This document shows, piece after piece, positions 32,508 to 41,793 of a DNA stretch of 64,000 nucleotides. Source of the stretch: CBDCGS01 sp965216915 (GTDB lineage Bacteria > Pseudomonadota > Alphaproteobacteria > UBA828). Both the position numbers and the translations under genes were made by a program. Each line of letters begins with the position of its first letter. Position 1 is the stretch's first letter. The stretch lies in NCBI GenBank assembly GCA_965216915.1, contig CBDCGS010000007.1, positions 224,377 to 288,376 of the forward strand. Direction: 5' to 3'. Under the pieces are notes generated by a model. The model had not been told where the DNA came from, ran no database searches, and saw only the letters and a list, made by a program, of their open reading frames with translations.

Positions 32508-34763
32508 ATGACTGACATCTTTTTGGCAGGATATTGCGATCGCTTCAGCGTCAAGCCGGGCGAAACCCTTCGTTTCATGGCGACCGCAGAAGGCGCGACG
32601 CAGGCAGAGGTGCAACTCGTGCGTCTGATCCATGGCGACGAGAACCCGGAGGGGCCCGGTTTTATCGAGCGCGAGGTCGATGCGCCGATCAACGGCCCCC
32701 AGGCCCTGCAGCGGCAGCGCACGCAGGTCGGCAGCTTCGTGCGCGTTGCCGATGCCGATGGCCGGCTTGCGGTCGATGGGCCGGTGACGCTCTGGGCCTT
32801 CATTTGGCCGACATTGCTCGGCCGCGGCCGCCAAGGCCTGCTGACGCGTTGGTCGGCGCCGGATCAGCAAGGTTATGCGCTCTCGATAGACGAGGGAGGC
32901 CGGCTGGAATTTCGCGTCGGCGGCGCCGAGACCGAGGCGATCGCGGCCGATGCCCCTCTTTTCCAACGGCAGTGGTATTTCGTCGCCGCCACCTTCGAGC
33001 CGGAGAGTGGCCGGGCGTGCCTCTATCAGGAGCCGATCGAGAACCGCTATGGCAATCACCTGTCGAAGATCGTGCCTCTCGAGCATCGGTCGCATGTCGA
33101 GCAATCGCTACAGGCCCGGCCGGAACGCGCGTCCGCCGGGTTCCTGCTGGCCGGGGTCGACGACATGGACGGCGCGTCGGAGCTCTACAATGGCAAGATC
33201 GACCGCTGTGGCGTGATCGGCGAGGCGCTCTCGCGGGACGCTCTGGACGCGCTGCGCACGAGCGGAACGCCGGCCTCGTCCAAGGTCATCGCGCAATGGG
33301 ATACGGCGGCGGGTTACACCGCAACGGGCATCGGCGACCGCGTCGTCGACGTCGGGCCGTATGGGCTTGAAGGCTTAGGCGTCAACCGGCCCGTGCGCGC
33401 GATGACCGGCTATAACTGGAACGGACGCGACGATTGCTTCCGTGTCGCGCCGGAGCAGTTCGGCGGGATCTATTTTCACGACGATGCCATCATCGATTGC
33501 GGCTGGGCGTCGAGCTTCGAGATGGTCGTCCCGTCGCTGAAAAGCGGCGTCTACGCGGCGCGGCTCCGCGCGGGCGACGCGGAGGAGCACATCCCGTTCT
33601 TCGTGCGGCCGGCAGCGCCGTCCGCGCCGATCGCCATGTTGATGCCGACATGCAGCTACTTGGCCTACGCAAACGAGCGGCTCGGGTCGTCGACCGGGCA
33701 AGGGCAGGCGATCACCGCCCATGTGCCGATGTTCCATCAGGCCGACTTCGACCTCGCCGGCCATCCGTCGTTCGGCGCATCGAATTACGATGCCCATAGC
33801 GATGGCGCCGGCGTTTGCTACTCGAGCCGGCTGCGGCCGATCCTCAACCTGCGCCCGAAGCATCGCACGGCCGGCGTTGGCATACCCTGGCAGTTCCCCG
33901 CCGACCTCTCGATCATCTACTGGCTCGAAACCAAGGGCTACGACTACGACGTCATCACCGACGAGGATCTTCACCAGGAAGGCGTCGCGTGCCTCACGCC
34001 TTACAACGTGGTGATCAACGGCACCCACGCCGAGTACTACTCGGAGCCCATGATGGATGCCACCGAGGACTATTTGGCCGGTGGCGGGCGCATCATGTAT
34101 CTCTCCGGCAACGGCTATTACTGGGTCGTCGGGTTCCGCGACGGCGATCCCACCTGCATGGAGATGCGCCGGCTCGAATCGGGCTCGCGCGCCTGGCAGG
34201 CGTCGGCCGGCGAGCACTACATGGCGAGCAATGCCGAGCGGGGCGGCCTTTGGCGGAGTCGCGGTCGGGCACCGCAGAAGCTCGTCGGCACCGGCTTCAC
34301 GTCTGAGGGAATGGACGAATCGAAGCCCTATCGCCGCATGCCCGATGCCGACGATCCATCGGTTGCGTGGATCCTCGATGGGGTCGATGGAGAGACCTTC
34401 GGCGCCGAGGGGCTCGCCCTCGGCGGAGCGGCCGGCGTCGAGATCGACCGCTACGACCTTGCGCTTGGCACGCCGCCGCAAACCAAGGTGATCGCCTCGT
34501 CGGAGGGCCATTCGGACAACTATCCGCTGGTGGTGGAGGACATCTGGTTCAACCTGCCCGGCTTGGGCGGCACGCAGGATCACCGTGTGCGCGCCGACAT
34601 GACCTATTTCACCACACCCAACAACGGGGCCGTGTGGTCCGCGAGCTCGATTGCCTGGGGCCAGGCGTTGCCGTGCAACGATGGCGACAACGATGTGTCG
34701 CGCGTCATGGCCAATGTGCTCGATGCCTTCATGAAGGACGGTCCGCTGCCCGGCTCGGACTAA
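32508..34763 (+). CDS. dmfA2: N,N-dimethylformamidase-type large (beta) subunit, mononuclear iron amidohydrolase
   Basis: A 751-residue protein matching the heavy subunit of dimethylformamidase, which hydrolyses DMF to formate and dimethylamine. An N-terminal jelly-roll/lectin-like part (to ~residue 350) carries FSVKPGETLRFMATAEG; the C-terminal part is the catalytic domain. The known enzyme has an iron held by two Tyr and one Glu. The corresponding residues here are probably Y387 (in CSYLAYAN), Y427 (in NYDAHSDG) and E509, with H507 in the adjacent GTHAEYYS motif. The presence of the whole set argues for a working hydrolase. Natural substrate could be DMF, another N-alkyl formamide, or an unrelated amide. 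No known formamide-pathway regulator lies nearby. Confidence 0.85.
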   Translation: MTDIFLAGYCDRFSVKPGETLRFMATAEGATQAEVQLVRLIHGDENPEGPGFIEREVDAPINGPQALQRQRTQVGSFVRVADADGRLAVDGPVTLWAFIWPTLLGRGRQGLLTRWSAPDQQGYALSIDEGGRLEFRVGGAETEAIAADAPLFQRQWYFVAATFEPESGRACLYQEPIENRYGNHLSKIVPLEHRSHVEQSLQARPERASAGFLLAGVDDMDGASELYNGKIDRCGVIGEALSRDALDALRTSGTPASSKVIAQWDTAAGYTATGIGDRVVDVGPYGLEGLGVNRPVRAMTGYNWNGRDDCFRVAPEQFGGIYFHDDAIIDCGWASSFEMVVPSLKSGVYAARLRAGDAEEHIPFFVRPAAPSAPIAMLMPTCSYLAYANERLGSSTGQGQAITAHVPMFHQADFDLAGHPSFGASNYDAHSDGAGVCYSSRLRPILNLRPKHRTAGVGIPWQFPADLSIIYWLETKGYDYDVITDEDLHQEGVACLTPYNVVINGTHAEYYSEPMMDATEDYLAGGGRIMYLSGNGYYWVVGFRDGDPTCMEMRRLESGSRAWQASAGEHYMASNAERGGLWRSRGRAPQKLVGTGFTSEGMDESKPYRRMPDADDPSVAWILDGVDGETFGAEGLALGGAAGVEIDRYDLALGTPPQTKVIASSEGHSDNYPLVVEDIWFNLPGLGGTQDHRVRADMTYFTTPNNGAVWSASSIAWGQALPCNDGDNDVSRVMANVLDAFMKDGPLPGSD

Positions 34764-34803
34764 CGTCGGTCGACGCGCGGGGACTGTGCGAGACAGAGGT
34801 ACC

Positions 34804-37107
34804 ATGCACGCCGAGCCCGAGCAGGGACCGGCTACGGTTTCGGCGTCCGTCCCGATCCGCCTCCTCCTCCGGGAGGCCGGTGCGCATCCTCTGCGCGTGG
34901 CGCGGCTTGTTGTGGTCTTGGTCGGTGTTGCAACCGGCGTATGCTTGAGCTGGCTCGAGCCGCTGCCCATCCTCATGATCCGGGAGCTCATCTGGGACCG
35001 CTTCGTCGAGCTCGACCCGCGGAATTACGACCCCGCGCTCAACGTGCGTATCGTCGACATAGACGAGGCGAGCCTCGATGCGCACGGGCAATGGCCCTGG
35101 CCGCGCACGCGGATCGCCCGCCTGATCGATACCCTCGCGGATTACGAGGCGCGGGTGGTGGCCTTCGACGTGATCTTCGCCGAGCCAGACGGTCGCGCCC
35201 TCGCTCAGGTGTTCGACGCGTTGCAGGCCGACCTGCCGGGCTATGTTCCGCCGATCGATGCCGAGGCCCTCGCGGCGCAACCCGACAATGACGGCATCAT
35301 GGCGGCGGCGATGGCGCGCGTTCCAGTCGTGCTGGGTCTGACCCTCGAAAAAAAGACCACCGGCGCCGCGGCCGAGGCGCCGCAGATCGAAAATTTGCCG
35401 CGCGTGACGTTTGAGCGGCGCAAGGATCAGCGCTATGTGCCGCGGCGATCGAACGCGGTGACCAGCCTGCCGCGCCTGCAGGAAGCCGCGGCCGCGAACG
35501 CGGCGCTCGACATGCGCGCGGACCCGGACGGCGTGACCCGCCGGGTGCCGATGCTCTTCAAGGTCGGCAAGCGCACCGTGCCGTCGCTCGCCGCCGCCAT
35601 CGTGGTCATCGCTGAAAATGGCGCCCTCGAAGCGCGCACCCGGCGCCCTGGATTTGCCTCGCTGACCATCGGCGGCCACACCGTGCCGACCGACCGATAC
35701 GCGCAGATGCGCCTTTACGACAGTGGCTCCATCCGCGCGCGCTATGTTTCAGCCGCCGATGTTCTCGCGGGTCGCATCCCGCGCGAGCAGCTGGCGGATG
35801 CCATCGTGATCGTGGGTACCGGTGCCGAAGGCCTGCACGACCTCCGTCTCACGCCGTTGGAGCGGTGGGTACCGGGGATGGAAACCCACGCGCAGGCGGT
35901 CGAGCAGATCTTGGCCGGCACCTTCTTGGAGCGCCCCGAGTGGGGGGTCGACGCGGAGGCGTCGATGTGCCTTTTCGTGGGCCTCATTCTCCTTGCGGCG
36001 ACGCGATGGCGCTTGCCCTATGCGCCACCCTGGGCGATCGCGGTCGGGGTGACTGCGTGCCTCTGGGTCGTGAGCTGGGGCGTTTTTCAGGCCTACGGAT
36101 TGCTTCTCGATCCGCTGATCCCGGCGATTGCGCTCCTGCTCGCGGCGACCCTCGAGCGGTTCTTGCTCGCGGTGGAGCTTCGCCGCGAGCGGAGCGCGGT
36201 GCGGAACGCGTTCTCTCGCTACCTAGCGCCGGCCGTGGTCGAGCAGCTGGCCGACGACCCCGATCGTCTCGCGCTCGGTGGCGAGATGCGCGGTATGACC
36301 TTTTTGTTCTGTGACATTCGCGGCTTCACGGCGATCTCAGAGCGCTACGAAGACGACCCCGAGGGGCTGGTCAGGCTCATCAACCGGTTCCTCACGCCCA
36401 TGACCGACGCGATCCTGGAGCGTCACGGGTGCATCGACAAGTATATGGGCGATTGCATCATGGCATTCTGGAATGCGCCGCTGGACGACAGCGAGCACGC
36501 CTCCCATGCCTGCGATGCTGCGCTCGCGATGGATGATGCGCTGGCCACGCTCAACGCTGAGCTTGCCGCCGAGGCCAGGGCGAATGGCCAAGAGCCCTTT
36601 GCGCTGCGAATCGGGATTGGCCTCAACACGGGCCAGTGTGTCGTGGGCAACATGGGCTCGGAACGCCGCTTTGACTATTCGGTGCTGGGCGATCCCGTCA
36701 ATCTCGCCTCGCGTCTGGAGGGTCAATCGAAGACCTATGGTGTGGACAAGCTGATCGGCGAGGGCACGAAAGCCAGAGCCCCGGGTCATGCCGCGCTCGA
36801 GCTCGATCTCGTCGCGGTGAAGGGCCGGGCCGGGGCCGCGCGCATCTATGCGTTGCTCGGCGGCGAAGCCGTTCTGGCCGATCCGACGTTTCACGCGCTC
36901 GTCGACGCCCAGGAGCAGTTGCTCGCGGCCTATCGTGCCCAGGCGTGGGAAGCGGCGCGGGCCCAGCTCCCGCGCTGCCGCAAGCTGGCCAAGGCCGACT
37001 GGGAGCTCGGCACCTATTACGACCTGATGACGGCGCGCATTGCGGTCTACGAGAAGGCCCCGCCAGGCGAGGATTGGGACGGCGTTTTTGTCGCCGAGAC
37101 CAAATAG
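34804..37107 (+). CDS. CHASE2-domain class III adenylate cyclase
   Basis: A 767-residue membrane protein. One helix near the N-terminus (VVVLVGVATGVCLSW), a periplasmic CHASE2 sensor domain (about 60-380), three closely spaced helices (about 385-450), then a cyclase domain. Metal aspartates D504 (FCDIRGFT) and D550 (DKYMGD), adenine-selecting K546 and D630, and transition-state N633/R637 (VNLASR) are all present, so it should make cAMP. ATG at 34804 after AGAGGT; a GTG at 34786 is possible. The gene stands alone. The closest possible cAMP user in the window is the CNB-domain channel at 43266. Confidence 0.93.
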   Translation: MHAEPEQGPATVSASVPIRLLLREAGAHPLRVARLVVVLVGVATGVCLSWLEPLPILMIRELIWDRFVELDPRNYDPALNVRIVDIDEASLDAHGQWPWPRTRIARLIDTLADYEARVVAFDVIFAEPDGRALAQVFDALQADLPGYVPPIDAEALAAQPDNDGIMAAAMARVPVVLGLTLEKKTTGAAAEAPQIENLPRVTFERRKDQRYVPRRSNAVTSLPRLQEAAAANAALDMRADPDGVTRRVPMLFKVGKRTVPSLAAAIVVIAENGALEARTRRPGFASLTIGGHTVPTDRYAQMRLYDSGSIRARYVSAADVLAGRIPREQLADAIVIVGTGAEGLHDLRLTPLERWVPGMETHAQAVEQILAGTFLERPEWGVDAEASMCLFVGLILLAATRWRLPYAPPWAIAVGVTACLWVVSWGVFQAYGLLLDPLIPAIALLLAATLERFLLAVELRRERSAVRNAFSRYLAPAVVEQLADDPDRLALGGEMRGMTFLFCDIRGFTAISERYEDDPEGLVRLINRFLTPMTDAILERHGCIDKYMGDCIMAFWNAPLDDSEHASHACDAALAMDDALATLNAELAAEARANGQEPFALRIGIGLNTGQCVVGNMGSERRFDYSVLGDPVNLASRLEGQSKTYGVDKLIGEGTKARAPGHAALELDLVAVKGRAGAARIYALLGGEAVLADPTFHALVDAQEQLLAAYRAQAWEAARAQLPRCRKLAKADWELGTYYDLMTARIAVYEKAPPGEDWDGVFVAETK

Positions 37108-37123
37108 CGGCCGTCGGCCTGGC

Positions 37124-38674
37124 TCAATCGAGGCCGCGTGCGAGCCTTCCGGAGAGGTAGGTGTCCCGGTCCTGGCCGGCCGCCGCAAGACACACCTGGA
37201 GGTGGGCACGGCTGCCGCTGTCGTAGCAGCGGTCGAGATAGCTGGTCACCGCGGCGTGGTCGCCAGCGGCGCGGTGGACCTTGATCGCATAGGGTGCAAT
37301 CCCGAGCGGCTCGCCGAACTGCCGGTCGGCCCGCGTCACCGTGCCGACGGCCCCGCGCGTGTCGCCGGTGCCGAGCTGTAGCTCCGCGTAGCTGCGGTAG
37401 ATCTGCCAGGGCGCGTCATCGCGCGCGAGAATAGCTTCCAGATCCTTGAAGGCGGCCTGTCGCTGACCTTGCTTCAACAGAACCTCGGCGTGGGCAAGCC
37501 GGGGATAGGCGTGGTGCGCGTAGCGTCCGTCTATCCCGGCATCGGCCTTCTTCCGTGCGTCGTTGATGTTGCCGCCGCCGAACACCGCGCGCCGCGCCTC
37601 CGCCGCCAAACGATAGTGGGCGAACGTCGCGCCGCTCTCTCCGCGGGAAAGCACAGCGTCCCAAGGTTCGGCCGCGTACGACCGCCGGCGATGTTGCTTG
37701 TGGTGCTCCTTGACGTAATCGGCCACCTCTTCCTTGCGCTCTTCGGCCGGCCGGTGCTCCTCCTCGTCCGACCCTTCGAGCAGACCGGTCGTGATGTCGG
37801 CGACCGAGCTGACGATATCCCAGGTGTCGTTGGGATTGGTGGAGGCGGCGGTGTCGAGAAGCGAGCCCTCCATGCTCTCCTGATGCAGCTTGTCGCGTTC
37901 CGCGGCGACCTTGGCGGCCTGCGCTTCGTGCGCCTTGATGACCTCCATGATCGCCGTCATCGCCCGGGGGTTGTAGCCGGCGGCAACGATGAGGTCGGTC
38001 CCCAGGAGATCCGCCTCGTCCTCCTGATCCCGGGTCCAGGCCGGCGCAATCATGCTCTCGCTCACGCCGTGGACCGCGCCGCCCACCGAGGTCACCGTGT
38101 CGACCTTCCGGCTGAGGCCGGGATCGACCATGCCGAGCAACTGGCCACCCGCCGCGTTCGCCGTCTCGAGGCCCTTGAGAACCTTGTCCTGGTTCGAAAC
38201 GAAGCTATCGCTCGAGTGGTGATCGAGCAGGATGTGGGAGAGCTCGTGCGCCAAGAGCGCCGCGACCTCGTCCTCGTTCTTCAGATTGCGCAGGAAGCCG
38301 AGCGCCACCAGGATGCCGCCGTCGCTCAGCGCCACCGCTTGGGCGGCGGCGTGCGGCGTGACGTGCACGGTCACCCGGCAGTTCGGCACGGAAACCGCGA
38401 CGAGCTTGTCCAGCACGCCTTGAAGGTAACGGTCGAGGGCGGGATCGCCCACGACGCCGAGGCCTTGCTCGACGCGCGCGTTGAGCAAGGTGGCGCGGCC
38501 GTCGCCACCACAGCGGCGGGGTTGGTTCTCGGTGAGGCGGTCGAGATGGGTCGTATCGGCGCCATCCGATTCGAACATCTCGCCGACGTCGTCGAAGAAA
38601 TCGGCCGCGCTCTCGTGCGATATCACGGCGCCGAGCGTCAGGGCCGCGAGGCCCGCGAGCAGTGTCCGCATCAT
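37124..38674 (-). CDS. M48-family zinc metallopeptidase with C-terminal tetratricopeptide-like region
   Basis: A 516-residue exported protein. A signal peptide (RTLLAGLAALTLGAVISHESA) is followed by the peptidase core: zinc motif AHELSHILLDHH (HExxH) and the third ligand in DQEDEADLLGTDLIVAAGYNP. The central part is acidic and charged (around SDEEEHRPAEERKEE), and the C-terminal ~170 residues look like helical repeats (RLAAEARRAVFGG, AYPRLAHAEVLLKQGQRQAA), as in BepA/YfgC-type periplasmic proteases that watch over outer-membrane assembly. The start at 38674 follows GGGGAGG and overlaps the stop of the upstream gene in ATGA, so the two are one operon. Confidence 0.9.
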   Translation of the reverse strand: MMRTLLAGLAALTLGAVISHESAADFFDDVGEMFESDGADTTHLDRLTENQPRRCGGDGRATLLNARVEQGLGVVGDPALDRYLQGVLDKLVAVSVPNCRVTVHVTPHAAAQAVALSDGGILVALGFLRNLKNEDEVAALLAHELSHILLDHHSSDSFVSNQDKVLKGLETANAAGGQLLGMVDPGLSRKVDTVTSVGGAVHGVSESMIAPAWTRDQEDEADLLGTDLIVAAGYNPRAMTAIMEVIKAHEAQAAKVAAERDKLHQESMEGSLLDTAASTNPNDTWDIVSSVADITTGLLEGSDEEEHRPAEERKEEVADYVKEHHKQHRRRSYAAEPWDAVLSRGESGATFAHYRLAAEARRAVFGGGNINDARKKADAGIDGRYAHHAYPRLAHAEVLLKQGQRQAAFKDLEAILARDDAPWQIYRSYAELQLGTGDTRGAVGTVTRADRQFGEPLGIAPYAIKVHRAAGDHAAVTSYLDRCYDSGSRAHLQVCLAAAGQDRDTYLSGRLARGLD

Positions 38675-39033
38675 TCGCAGTCCTCCCCGGCGCCACGCTT
38701 GCCGTGCGTCACAATATCGCCGGCGAGCTGGGGTTCGCATGAGGTGTCGATCGCGCGCACCGCGTCAGATCGCACGTCGTCGGTGATCACCCAATAGTCC
38801 GCGCCGTTGTGGCGCAGCTTGAACATGCCGTTGTCGGAGACGTCCAAGATGTCCGTCGGAAACGCCAACGCATCCGCACCGAGCACATGGGCGGGATCCT
38901 CCGCGTCGGGCGTTTCATAGAGCTCGAGCTCGTCGATGTCCTCGGACAGGCCCAATATCGAGCCGCCGCTTGCCAGCGCCGGCAACGCCATCCCAAAGAC
39001 AAGTATCAACGTTGCGAGAACACTCAATCTCAT
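38671..39033 (-). CDS. Small exported hypothetical protein, partner of the M48 peptidase
   Basis: A 120-residue protein with a signal peptide (MRLSVLATLILVFGMALPALA, cut probably after ALA). The mature ~99 residues have an SH3-like rhythm of short strands (FPTDILDVSDNGMFKLRHNG, then ADYWVITDDV) and two cysteines near the C-terminus. It is translationally coupled to the M48 peptidase gene by a four-base overlap, so a shared periplasmic function, such as regulation or substrate targeting, is likely. No known family was recognised. Confidence 0.75.
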   Translation of the reverse strand: MRLSVLATLILVFGMALPALASGGSILGLSEDIDELELYETPDAEDPAHVLGADALAFPTDILDVSDNGMFKLRHNGADYWVITDDVRSDAVRAIDTSCEPQLAGDIVTHGKRGAGEDCE

Positions 39034-39255
39034 GGCAATTCCCCGCTCATCTCGATCATCGCAGACGAGTCTATCGCCGAATCGTTTGCCAGCCTGTGAC
39101 GATTGCACAAAATACCGCGCCATTTTCGCCGAAGCGACGTTCAATGCGCGCCACCCGGCAGGAGGGCCGATCTGCGACGGCTGGAAGGACCGTCGGCGAC
39201 CGCGCTCGGAGGCACGCCTTCGTGATGGCGGCGCGGGCCGCACGCGCGGACCGTG

Positions 39256-39900
39256 CTATGCCGCCGCGCCGACCTTGAAGCCCTCGTCAACATGGGTCGC
39301 CTGCCACGCCGGTAGCTGCTCGACGCGCTCCGACATCCAACGTGACAGGTTTGCGTGCGGGTCGAGCGGGAGCTTGGCCCACGCGTGGAGGTGCATCGGC
39401 GCCGCGACGGCGATATCGGCGATGGTCGGGCCGTCGCCGCAGAGCCACGGCGCTTGGCCGAGCCGGTCATCCAAGATACCGGCGAGCTTGTGGAAATTGT
39501 CCGCCTCGCCGGCGATCACCGCCGGATCGGGCGCATCGCCGAGGAGCGGTTTCACACAATTTTCGACGAGGTAGATGTAGCACGTGCCGAACCACGCGGA
39601 CGCCTCCCATAGGAGCCAGCGGTTCACATCGGCGCGTGTCGCGAGGTCAGTCGGGTAGAACGCCTCCTTGCAGAGCTTGTCGGCCACGTATTGCAGAATC
39701 GCGTTCGATTCCCAGAGCACCAGATCGCCATCCTTCATCGCCGGCAGCGCCGCGTTGGGATTGAGCGCCGTGAAGGCGGCGCCTTTGTGCTCGCCCTTGA
39801 AGTAGTCGACCTTGACGAGCGTGTAGTCAGCGCCGAGCAGGCCCAGACCAGCCAGCACTTTGCGGCAATTGACGGTGATCGGATCGGCGTAGATTTCCAC
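39256..39900 (-). CDS. Glutathione S-transferase family protein
   Basis: A 214-residue GST with an N-terminal thioredoxin fold (VEIYADPITVNCRKVLAGL) and a C-terminal helical domain. PNAALPAMKDGDLVLWESNAI contains the glutathione gamma-glutamyl contact (cis-Pro and the ES pair). TIADIAVAAPMHLHAWAKLP is the conserved N-capping box. The catalytic position near the N-terminus may be the serine/cysteine region ITVNCRK; class cannot be fixed. The start is a GTG at 39900 behind GAGGGAGAGACC. Stands alone, divergent from the next operon. Confidence 0.88.
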   Translation of the reverse strand: MEIYADPITVNCRKVLAGLGLLGADYTLVKVDYFKGEHKGAAFTALNPNAALPAMKDGDLVLWESNAILQYVADKLCKEAFYPTDLATRADVNRWLLWEASAWFGTCYIYLVENCVKPLLGDAPDPAVIAGEADNFHKLAGILDDRLGQAPWLCGDGPTIADIAVAAPMHLHAWAKLPLDPHANLSRWMSERVEQLPAWQATHVDEGFKVGAAA

Positions 39901-40055
39901 GGGTCTCTCCCTCTTTGCGCAGATCGATTGTCCGGCGCCGCCTCGTTGATGCGGGCGGGCCGTTGACAAGCGCGCGATCTTACTCTGTCGAGAAGAGGCG
40001 TGCTATCCATGGCGGCGAAGCTGAAGACACGCGTGGTCAAAGGGATCGGCACGAC

Positions 40056-41051
40056 ATGAGCGCGACGGAAGACCCCACGGCAGGTGCGGCCGGAACCGGC
40101 ACGTTCAACTACCTCAGCGCGGCCGCGGAGCACTCGCTGTTTCGCAACGGCAAAGTGCTCACGCGGCGCGACCACGATGGGAGCGACGCCCGGTGGGAAG
40201 GTGTCGATCTGGTGCCCTACGACATGCGGGTGCAGGATGCCCGGGCCTCATCGGCGGTGCGCGCGCCCACCCTGTTCGCGAACGGTTTCGCGCTCGAGGC
40301 TGCGCCGCTCGAGCGCGACGATCTCGATTTCCTCAACCATGAGGCCGTCGTGCGCACCTACTATCCCCAGTGCGAGGCGGTCATTCGCGCGGCGAGCGGC
40401 GCGCGGAGGGTGGCGGCGTTCGATCACAACGTCCGCTCCGCGGTTGGGAAGAACAGCAAGCGGAGGATCGAAGGCGGCCAGCAGGTACAGGGGCCCGCGC
40501 GGGTCGTACACGGCGACTACACGCTCACCAGCGCGCCGCAGCGGCTGCGTGATCTGACCCGGCCGCCGACCGGCAACGACACCCTCCGCACCCTGTTGGG
40601 CGAGAACGAGGCGCTGCTCGACGCGGCCGAGGTCGACGCCGTCATCGACGGCGGGCGCTTCGCCATCATCAACCTCTGGCGCAACATCGCCGCCGAGCCG
40701 GTCGCGACCCATCCGCTCGGGCTCTGCGATGCCGAGAGCGTGCACCCGGAGGACTTGGTCGTCTTCGAGATCCACTACCGAGACCGAATTGGCGAGAACT
40801 ATTTTGCGAAGCATGCCGATCGCCACCGTTGGTACTTTTATCCCGCGCTCACCCGCGACGAAGCGCTGCTGATCAAGCAATGGGATTCGCGCGGCGCGCT
40901 GGCGCGCACGAACGGTGCACAGGGCGACGAGGAGGGCGCCGGCGGGCCTTGCACCTTCAGCTTTCACACCGCGTTTGAGGACCCGACGACACCGCCCGAT
41001 GCGCCGGACAGGTGGAGCATCGAGGTGCGCTGCGTCGCGCTCTACGCCTAG
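40056..41051 (+). CDS. CmcJ/NvfI-family oxidoreductase-like protein
   Basis: A 331-residue protein of the family that includes CmcJ and fungal NvfI/AsqJ-related proteins. Signature blocks are FNYLSAAAEHSL at the start, AVVRTYYPQCEAVIR, AIINLWRNI, ATHPLGLCD, and the C-terminal WYFYPALTRDEALLIKQWDS and FHTAFEDPTTP. Members act as non-heme iron oxygenases or hydroxylases, though many are uncharacterised. Start ATG 40056 behind AAAGGGATCGG. It begins a three-gene plus-strand operon with an SDR and an FAD oxidase, so a small catabolic pathway for one compound is plausible. Confidence 0.8.
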   Translation: MSATEDPTAGAAGTGTFNYLSAAAEHSLFRNGKVLTRRDHDGSDARWEGVDLVPYDMRVQDARASSAVRAPTLFANGFALEAAPLERDDLDFLNHEAVVRTYYPQCEAVIRAASGARRVAAFDHNVRSAVGKNSKRRIEGGQQVQGPARVVHGDYTLTSAPQRLRDLTRPPTGNDTLRTLLGENEALLDAAEVDAVIDGGRFAIINLWRNIAAEPVATHPLGLCDAESVHPEDLVVFEIHYRDRIGENYFAKHADRHRWYFYPALTRDEALLIKQWDSRGALARTNGAQGDEEGAGGPCTFSFHTAFEDPTTPPDAPDRWSIEVRCVALYA

Positions 41052-41060
41052 GCGGCGGCA

Positions 41061-41774
41061 ATGCTCACTCCGCAAGGCCGCGTGGTCATGGTGTCGGGCG
41101 CGAACCGCGGCATCGGGCGTGCCATCGCGCAAGCCCTTTACGGCGCCGGCTATTCGGTGAGCCTCGGCGCGCGCGATCCGGCGGCACTCGCGGATGTCAC
41201 GGCCGGGTGGGCCGCGAAACGCGTGCAGGCGGCGCGCTACGATGCCGAGGATCAGGCGACACACCGACGGTGGGTGGCGGAGACCCTGGCGCAGTTCGGC
41301 CGCATCGACGGTCTGGTCAACAATGCCGGCATGGTCGTGCGCGTCACGGTGGAGGATGAGAAAGACGATGATCTCGACCGTATGTGGGCGGTCAATGTGA
41401 AGGCGCCGCTCTCGATGATCCGCACGGCCCTGCCGCATCTGCGCGCGAGCGGTGCGGGGCGCATCGTCAATGTCTCGTCGATCGCGGGCAAGGCCGTCTA
41501 CAACAACAATGCGGGCTATGCGATGACCAAGTTCGCAGCCGTCGCGCTCTCCCACGCAACGCGCCGCGCGGGCTTCGACGACGGCGTGCGCTGCACCGCC
41601 CTTTGCCCCGGCTTCGTCGCGACCGACATGACTGCCGATGTCGACACCTACCCGATCGCCGAGATGATGGATCCCGCCGACATCGCCGACGTGGTGCTGA
41701 TGCTGATCGGGCTTTCCAACAAGGCCTCGATTGCCGAGTTGATCGTCAACTGTCGCGACGACGTCATGATCTGA
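41061..41774 (+). CDS. SDR-family NAD(P)-dependent oxidoreductase
   Basis: A 237-residue classical short-chain dehydrogenase. TGxxxGxG-type motif SGANRGIGRAIAQAL, NNAGMV, catalytic serine VSSIAG, and YAMTK (Tyr-x3-Lys). An arginine in the second beta strand (SLGARD) suggests NADP preference. Nine bases after the CmcJ-like gene and 19 before the FAD oxidase. Substrate unknown. Confidence 0.92.
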   Translation: MLTPQGRVVMVSGANRGIGRAIAQALYGAGYSVSLGARDPAALADVTAGWAAKRVQAARYDAEDQATHRRWVAETLAQFGRIDGLVNNAGMVVRVTVEDEKDDDLDRMWAVNVKAPLSMIRTALPHLRASGAGRIVNVSSIAGKAVYNNNAGYAMTKFAAVALSHATRRAGFDDGVRCTALCPGFVATDMTADVDTYPIAEMMDPADIADVVLMLIGLSNKASIAELIVNCRDDVMI

Positions 41775-41793
41775 GGGGCGGTGTCGCGGCGCC

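Noticed and set aside
33375..34991. 538-codon minus-strand frame opposite the dimethylformamidase-type large subunit
   Set aside because: Antisense shadow with low-complexity basic composition; the plus-strand protein has family motifs and candidate metal ligands.
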